NCBI GenBank assembly: GCA_013330925.1
Contig: DUHJ01000135.1
Coordinates: 1-9,642 of the forward strand
Direction of reading: 5' to 3'
Source: Candidatus Poseidoniaceae archaeon
Lineage (GTDB): Archaea; Thermoplasmatota; Poseidoniia; Poseidoniales; Poseidoniaceae
DNA: 9,642 bases
In this document: piece by piece, positions 6,483 to 9,642 of the stretch
How positions within the stretch are numbered: position 1 is the stretch's first letter
How the letters are laid out: each line of letters opens with the position of its first letter
Made by a program: the position numbers and the translations under genes
Notes under the pieces: model-generated
Told to the model about the DNA's origin: nothing
Seen by the model: only the letters and a program-made list of their open reading frames with translations
Databases searched by the model: none

Positions 6483-6921
6483 ACTTGTACTCCCGCCAAT
6501 CCTTGGCGTGCTCTGGGATGTATTTGTTCGCCGCGTGCTTGACGATGATGGTGTCAGGCAAGACGAACTTGAGGTAGATGACGCCCATCATGATGAGGGT
6601 GACGAGGGTGATGGCCAAGTGGTAGGCCAGCTGCTGCTGGTCCCAGCCCTTGATGAGTCCGTACATCATCGAGAACGACCAGTACATGACCCAGAACAGC
6701 CCCCAGCCGAGGAAGGACATCGTGAGGTAGGACGCGCCAGAGGGTGCGAGGGAGGCGGACACGATGGAGCCAACTTCGGCTTCGGTGAAGACGCCACGAT
6801 CGATGGCCTCGTCGAGTTGCTTTTCGCTCAATTCAACCTCGAGGAGTGCCTTTCGTGCGTCCTCGATGGGGACCGTACCGTCGGCAACCATGCGCAGGAG
6901 CTTGGTGACTTCGTCGTCCAT
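6478..6921 (-). CDS. Small two-helix membrane protein, probable accessory subunit of the Rieske/cytochrome b complex
   Basis: A 147-residue protein from ATG 6921. Residues 1-55 are soluble, charged and helical (VTKLLRMVADGTVPIEDARKAL), resembling short helical-hairpin domains, but I cannot name a family. Two hydrophobic helices follow at about 66-90 (Trp- and Met-rich, GWGLFWVMYWSF) and 98-121 (LAITLVTLIMMGVIYLKF), and then a basic/aromatic tail ending DWREYKW. There are no Cys residues and no obvious heme pair. Its place between the anchored CLCH protein and the Rieske gene, with a one-base stop/start overlap upstream and a five-base gap downstream, suggests a structural or assembly subunit of the complex; this is inference from context. 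A GTG at 6924 is an alternative start, but ATG 6921 gives the six-base spacing to GAGGTGA seen elsewhere in this operon. Confidence 0.75.
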   Translation of the reverse strand: MDDEVTKLLRMVADGTVPIEDARKALLEVELSEKQLDEAIDRGVFTEAEVGSIVSASLAPSGASYLTMSFLGWGLFWVMYWSFSMMYGLIKGWDQQQLAYHLAITLVTLIMMGVIYLKFVLPDTIIVKHAANKYIPEHAKDWREYKW

Positions 6922-7736
6922 CACTGGTCACCTCGGCGGTTCAGGTGGTAGCGGAGGCGCAATTGGTTGGAGCGCCCTTGGTAGGAGGTGGAGAAGCCGT
7001 AACGCAGCAGGAAACCGGCGAACACGATCACGACGATGACGGCACCGAACCCAAGCAGACCAAGCCAGTGGGCTCGAAGTTTGGCACCCATGTGGTGAAG
7101 GTCAACGCCGTGGTGGTCGGGCTCCGGAGCCTGGACGTTTCCGTCTCCTGCAAAGAGGGTGCGAAGGGCATCAGGCGAGGCGCCTCCGTCCTCCGGGAGG
7201 GTGAAGAACAACTGGTTCCAACGGTCGTCTGCGCCGGGCACGGCGTCGCCGTTGACGCTGTTGCCGGTGATCCAGAAAGTCACGGCGTCGCTTCCCGCAG
7301 CGGGGGCGGTCCACTCGATGACCCACATTCGGTCGGCGACGTTTGCGCTGGCTTCGATCTGCGTCAGGGTGGTCACGTCGCCCTCCCAATTTTGCACGTC
7401 TTCGCCGCCGAGGGTTCCGTCGCTGACGCGCATCGAGAAGCCGCCGGTCCATGCTCCGCCGGCCTCAGGGCCGCCGATGAGTTGCAGGTGCATGGTGTAG
7501 GTCTCGCCCTCGGTCCAGCCGTAGGGGACCTCGTCGAGGATGACCTGCACGGTGTTGTCCGCGTCCGGGTTGTGGCAGAGGCAGCCTTCTTTGGCGACGT
7601 CCTCGATGACCTCGCCGGCGTTGTTCTGTTCGCCACCGATGCCGGTGTGGTAGGACGTCGCCGCTCCTGGGAGCAACAACGCAAATACGAGCAGGGCGGC
7701 GAGGGAAAGCCTGAGCGTGGAGGAGCGCTTGAGCAT
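6921..7736 (-). CDS. Secreted, membrane-anchored Reeler/choice-of-anchor-V-like protein with CLCH motif
   Basis: A 271-residue protein with a signal peptide (about 1-28, LAALLVFALLLPGAATS), an extracytoplasmic region, one membrane helix at about 223-245 and a basic cytoplasmic tail. Just after the signal comes TGIGGEQNNAG, then EGCLCHN at 50-56 (C52, C54, H55). Residues 60-185 are beta-rich and end in a segment (NSVNGDAVPGADDRW) resembling the NGxGxPxGD close of Reelin-like/choice-of-anchor-V domains. As I recall them, relatives often have CXXCH at the cysteine site; here one residue is missing, so covalent heme c binding is doubtful. A His-rich stretch before the membrane helix (DHHGVDLHHMG, 207-217) could bind metal. 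As first gene of the Rieske/cytochrome b operon it is a candidate external redox or docking subunit, possibly taking the place of cytochrome f or c1; this is inference. GGTGA four bases upstream supports ATG 7736. Confidence 0.75.
   Translation of the reverse strand: MLKRSSTLRLSLAALLVFALLLPGAATSYHTGIGGEQNNAGEVIEDVAKEGCLCHNPDADNTVQVILDEVPYGWTEGETYTMHLQLIGGPEAGGAWTGGFSMRVSDGTLGGEDVQNWEGDVTTLTQIEASANVADRMWVIEWTAPAAGSDAVTFWITGNSVNGDAVPGADDRWNQLFFTLPEDGGASPDALRTLFAGDGNVQAPEPDHHGVDLHHMGAKLRAHWLGLLGFGAVIVVIVFAGFLLRYGFSTSYQGRSNQLRLRYHLNRRGDQ
6926..6934 (-). promoter_or_regulatory. Ribosome-binding site of the small membrane protein gene
   Basis: GAGGTGACC lies inside the 3' end of the upstream CLCH-protein gene. 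The gap from GAGGTGA to ATG 6921 is six bases, while the GTG at 6924 would leave only three, so ATG is favoured. Confidence 0.6.
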
Positions 7737-7773
7737 GACCTCACCCTATGCCCTAAGCGACTTGGATGGGACC

Positions 7774-7780
7774 CTTAAAC
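7774..7780 (-). promoter_or_regulatory. Possible TATA box of the Rieske/cytochrome b operon
   Basis: On the minus strand GTTTAAG lies about 38-44 bases before ATG 7736. If it is an archaeal TATA element acting about 26 bases upstream of initiation, the leader would be about 10-15 bases long, enough for the GGTGA ribosome-binding site. Assigned by position and composition only. Confidence 0.35.
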
Positions 7781-7816
7781 ATTGTCTGCTGAATGGCATA
7801 ATGTAGCGGCGCAGTG

Positions 7817-7842
7817 CCCCGTTTCTAACGTTATAGACGGGG
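7817..7842. promoter_or_regulatory. 26-bp imperfect palindrome between divergent genes, operator candidate
   Basis: The left arm CCCCGTTTCTAAC pairs with the right arm GTTATAGACGGGG in 11 of 13 positions around a perfect eight-base centre, TAACGTTA (7826-7833). The site lies in the 145-bp region between the divergent operon (start 7736) and the TPR gene (start 7882), and it covers the TATA-like TTATAGA of the latter. It could be a dimeric repressor site controlling one or both directions. A structured leader RNA is less likely because it sits upstream of the inferred initiation sites. Confidence 0.5.
7831..7837 (+). promoter_or_regulatory. Possible TATA box of the TPR/FtsZ-like gene pair
   Basis: TTATAGA lies 45-51 bases before ATG 7882 in otherwise GC-rich DNA. 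With archaeal spacing, transcription would begin near 7858-7863, leaving a leader of about 20 bases. It falls within the right half of the 26-bp palindrome. There is no clear Shine-Dalgarno before ATG 7882. Confidence 0.35.
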
Positions 7843-7881
7843 GGTCAGAAACTTCATGCCAAGCCGGGCCTTGGACGACGC

Positions 7882-8181
7882 ATGACGGAGCACGCTTTCG
7901 ACAACGTCTACGGGCTCTCAGACGACCAACTCCGTCGCCTTGACGAAGCGGAGGAGTTCATGCTCAGGGGCGAGATCGGGAAAGCCGAGACCGTCCTCCT
8001 TGCCATGCTCGAAGAGGACGATGAGTGCATTCCGGTCCTTTCGAACCTCGGTCACATGCACGGCCGCCACCTCTCGGAATTTGAGCAAGCCGTCGCTTAC
8101 TACAACCGGGTCTTGGAGCTTGAACCCGACAATGCATGGGCGCGTGACGCTCGCCGGCGCTACCTCCGATACGTCGAGTGA
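7882..8181 (+). CDS. Small TPR-repeat protein
   Basis: A 99-residue, acidic, fully helical protein with about two tetratricopeptide units. The first, at about 19-50, reads LDEAEEFMLRGEIGKAETVLLAMLEEDD. The second, at about 52-86, has PVLSNLGHMHGR followed by FEQAVAYYNRVLELEPDNAWA, a classic TPR end with the Pro-Asp-Asn turn. There is no signal peptide or membrane segment, so it should be a cytoplasmic protein-protein interaction scaffold. It is short compared with most TPR proteins and probably needs a partner. The FtsZ-like gene starts 45 bp downstream on the same strand, so the two are probably co-transcribed; a working link between them is only a guess. ATG 7882 is the first start in the frame. 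No good ribosome-binding site is visible, so the start is less certain than the family call. Confidence 0.8.
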   Translation: MTEHAFDNVYGLSDDQLRRLDEAEEFMLRGEIGKAETVLLAMLEEDDECIPVLSNLGHMHGRHLSEFEQAVAYYNRVLELEPDNAWARDARRRYLRYVE

Positions 8182-8226
8182 ACGCGTGGCTCAGGTTGAT
8201 GGACCGGAGCACCCTCATCGGGTGGC

Positions 8227-9144
8227 ATGGACGGCGGTCAAATCATCATCGCCGGGGTCGGGGGCCTCGGTTGTGCATGGGCCGCTTCGGCCCACCGCCG
8301 CTGCCCAAGCACCCGACTGCTCGCGGTTGACGCCGACGACCGAAGCCTGCGCATCGGAGCAGAAGGTCACGTGCTTCGTCTGGGTCACGCCCTCGAGGCT
8401 GAGGGTTGTGCTGCGCTGCCGGCTCTTGCAGAACAGCGCATGCGTCGACTTGACGCCATGGCACGCCCCGTCTTGGAAGGCGCCGAACTGGTGGTCCTCC
8501 TTGCTGGACTTGGTGGTGGAGCGGGCAGCGGGGCAGCGGCTGAACTCGCCCGACAGGCCCGCAGGGCGGGGGCGATCGTCATTGCCGTCGCATCGCTTCC
8601 CTTTGCCACGGAGCAGCCGCACCGGTATGCGATCGCTGAACAAGCGCTGACCGGCCTGGAAGCAAACGCCGACGTCACCGTTCGCATCTCCTTGGAACGG
8701 TTGGCCCATCGTGCACGAGCACGAGGCGAGGACTGGGCGATGGGATCCGAGTGGATCGAAGATTTGGTGGACGGTTTGGTGCACTCTTTGCTCAACATGA
8801 GCCTGATGAACCTCGATTTGATGGACTTGAGGGCCATCCTTGCCAACGGTGGCGCCGCCACGTTGTTGGTCGGAAGCGGCCCTTCAGACGACGTCCAAGG
8901 CCTCATCCATCAGGCCGCTGCCGCTCCTCTTTCCGACGTGGACGTCAGCGGAGCATCAGGATGCTACATCCACCTTGAGGGCGGACCGGACATGTCGATC
9001 GCCCAAATGGGGGCGATTTCGGAAGCCTTCACGCGGACGCTGAGCCAAGACGCTAAGGTCATCCTTGGAGCGCGGGTATCGGAAGCCATGTACGGGCGCG
9101 TTCGGGTGATTTTGTTGCTCTCAGGTCTCGGTTCTGAGGCTTAA
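8227..9144 (+). CDS. Divergent FtsZ/tubulin-family protein with altered G-box
   Basis: A 305-residue protein matching the FtsZ fold from end to end. It has the N-terminal nucleotide loop IIIAGVGGLGCAW (6-18, FtsZ IGVGGGGxN), a strand and acidic turn LLAVDADD (31-38), and the glycine-rich phosphate loop LAGLGGGAGSG (92-102). It also has SLPFATEQPHRYAIAEQAL (123-141), the T7-loop catalytic pattern N195-x-D197-x-x-D200, and the end strand GARVSEAMYGRVRVILLLSGL. The tubulin signature GGGTGTG is changed to GGGAGSG, and the guanine-contact segment (IPND in many FtsZ) reads ISLE. The T7 aspartates, which trigger GTP hydrolysis in the neighbouring subunit, are kept. There is no extended C-terminal tail or conserved tail peptide for membrane tethers, so this is probably a paralog, not the main division FtsZ. 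Nucleotide binding may be altered. It follows the TPR gene by 45 bp, and its stop overlaps that of the convergent membrane protein gene. Confidence 0.85.
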   Translation: MDGGQIIIAGVGGLGCAWAASAHRRCPSTRLLAVDADDRSLRIGAEGHVLRLGHALEAEGCAALPALAEQRMRRLDAMARPVLEGAELVVLLAGLGGGAGSGAAAELARQARRAGAIVIAVASLPFATEQPHRYAIAEQALTGLEANADVTVRISLERLAHRARARGEDWAMGSEWIEDLVDGLVHSLLNMSLMNLDLMDLRAILANGGAATLLVGSGPSDDVQGLIHQAAAAPLSDVDVSGASGCYIHLEGGPDMSIAQMGAISEAFTRTLSQDAKVILGARVSEAMYGRVRVILLLSGLGSEA

Positions 9145-9605
9145 TCGACCACTTCGATGACGTCGTCGTTCTCCGATTCAGCGGGGATGGCTTCCGTCAC
9201 AGGCGCCGTTGCTTCCTCCACTTGGGGTGCGGCGACCTCGTCTTCTTCGACGGCCGACGCGGCTTGTTCTTCCAGGCGCTCGAAAAGCCGTGCTCCCATG
9301 GCGGCGTGCTCCATCGCCCTTGCGTGACGGTTGGCAAGGGCAGGGCCCGTGCTTCGGAGCAAGGCCAGGAGGGTCAGGGCCACGACGACGTGGCCGAGGA
9401 ACAACACCCCGCTCACGCCTGCGACGACGGTGCTCAGCATGGCGACCGACCCTGCGTAGGCGTATCCGAAAGCGAGTCCCCAGAAGAGGGCGTTGGAGCG
9501 ACGCACCAGGCCCAATTCTGAGCCGCTCGTTTTGCTGGTCATGGACCACACGGCCATCACCACGGTCACGATCATCAGGACGATCTCCTCGACGGCGGTC
9601 GCCAC
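9141..9605 (-). CDS. Small membrane protein with acidic C-terminal tail (5' end uncertain)
   Basis: A 154-residue protein with three or four hydrophobic segments, at about 5-22 (EEIVLMIVTVVMAVWSM), 39-58 (ALFWGLAFGYAYAGSVAML) and 60-84 (VVAGVSGVLFLGHVVVALTLLALL). A helical stretch rich in Ala, Arg and His follows (86-112), then an acidic tail of about 40 residues (EEDEVAAPQVEEATAP, ending ENDDVIEVVD) that is probably disordered. No family is recognised and there are no redox motifs. The start at 9605 is a GTG without a clear ribosome-binding site. The frame stays open to the window end at 9642, so the true start may lie outside and the gene may be cut by the window. Its TAA and the TAA of the FtsZ-like gene share the palindrome TTAA, so the two genes are convergent with overlapping stops. 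Confidence 0.65.
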   Translation of the reverse strand: MATAVEEIVLMIVTVVMAVWSMTSKTSGSELGLVRRSNALFWGLAFGYAYAGSVAMLSTVVAGVSGVLFLGHVVVALTLLALLRSTGPALANRHARAMEHAAMGARLFERLEEQAASAVEEDEVAAPQVEEATAPVTEAIPAESENDDVIEVVD

Positions 9606-9642
9606 TTGCGGCTGTTGCGAGGTGATGTGGCGCCATGCGGTG

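Noticed and set aside
6473..6499. Longer Rieske form starting at ATG 6499
   Set aside because: It has no ribosome-binding site, overlaps the upstream gene, and adds residues before a natural MAKTYD start that has GGTGATC in front of it.
5822..6577. Open frame of 251 codons on the plus strand
   Set aside because: Antisense to the Rieske gene, which has a complete cluster-binding motif and Tat signal on the minus strand.
7817..7842. Palindrome read as an intrinsic terminator
   Set aside because: It is not followed by a T-run on either strand and lies between two divergent genes, where no transcript is expected to end.
7940..8650. Plus-strand frame spanning the TPR and FtsZ-like genes
   Set aside because: It is out of frame with two genes that have recognisable domains, and its Ser/Arg/Pro-rich product has no domain.
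1..9642. CRISPR arrays, tRNA/rRNA genes, insertion sequences or attachment sites
   Set aside because: No regularly spaced repeats, no tRNA-like arm patterns, no transposase frame and no flanking direct repeats were seen. No gap between genes exceeds about 145 bases.

Overview
This window is GC-rich (roughly 60% by eye) and gene-dense. It looks like chromosomal DNA of a marine planktonic archaeon, most plausibly Marine Group II Euryarchaeota (Candidatus Poseidoniales). That placement is inference. It rests on the FtsZ-family paralog, TATA-like boxes about 40-50 bp before the start codons of the divergent gene pair, the recurrent GAGGTGA ribosome-binding motif, and a b6-type Rieske/cytochrome b operon with unusual partners. 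No rRNA, tRNA or phylogenetic marker is present to settle it.

Layout: (1) 136-600 (+), a small NTF2/SnoaL-like protein. (2) 612-938 (-), a TM2-domain membrane protein, convergent with it. (3) 974-7736 (-), a tightly packed six-gene block. In transcription order it encodes a secreted, membrane-anchored Reeler/choice-of-anchor-V-like protein with a CLCH motif, a small two-helix membrane protein, a Tat-type Rieske [2Fe-2S] protein, a cytochrome b6-like protein, a 937-residue fusion protein, and a polytopic membrane protein of unknown function. The first five genes are separated by 0-15 bp, with each ribosome-binding site overlapping or abutting the previous stop codon. The TM2 gene may be a distal member. 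(4) 7737-7881, a divergent promoter region holding a 26-bp imperfect palindrome. (5) 7882-8181 and 8227-9144 (+), a TPR protein and a divergent FtsZ/tubulin-family GTPase. (6) 9141-9605 (-), a small membrane protein with an acidic tail, convergent with the FtsZ-like gene and possibly continuing past the window end.

The central discovery candidate is the fusion gene at 1919-4732. Its N-terminus is the C-terminal half of a bc-type cytochrome b (subunit IV-like, with a PDWY Qo-site motif). A roughly 265-residue beta-rich domain follows, predicted to lie outside the membrane, then one more membrane helix. The C-terminus is a complete HdrD/GlpC-like module with two [4Fe-4S] ferredoxin motifs and two full CCG cysteine-rich domains. 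The adjacent cytochrome b6-like protein has four heme-ligand histidines at b6 spacing and a cysteine in the same context as the residue that covalently holds heme c(n) in b6f. Helix counting puts the Fe-S/CCG module on the cytoplasmic side, next to the Qn site. The operon therefore appears to encode a Rieske/cytochrome b quinol-oxidising complex with a built-in cytoplasmic heterodisulfide-reductase-like module. It might couple cytosolic thiol/disulfide or ferredoxin redox chemistry to the quinone pool. The direction of electron flow and the soluble partners cannot be read from the sequence. No cytochrome c with a standard CXXCH motif is encoded here, so the external electron acceptor is unknown.
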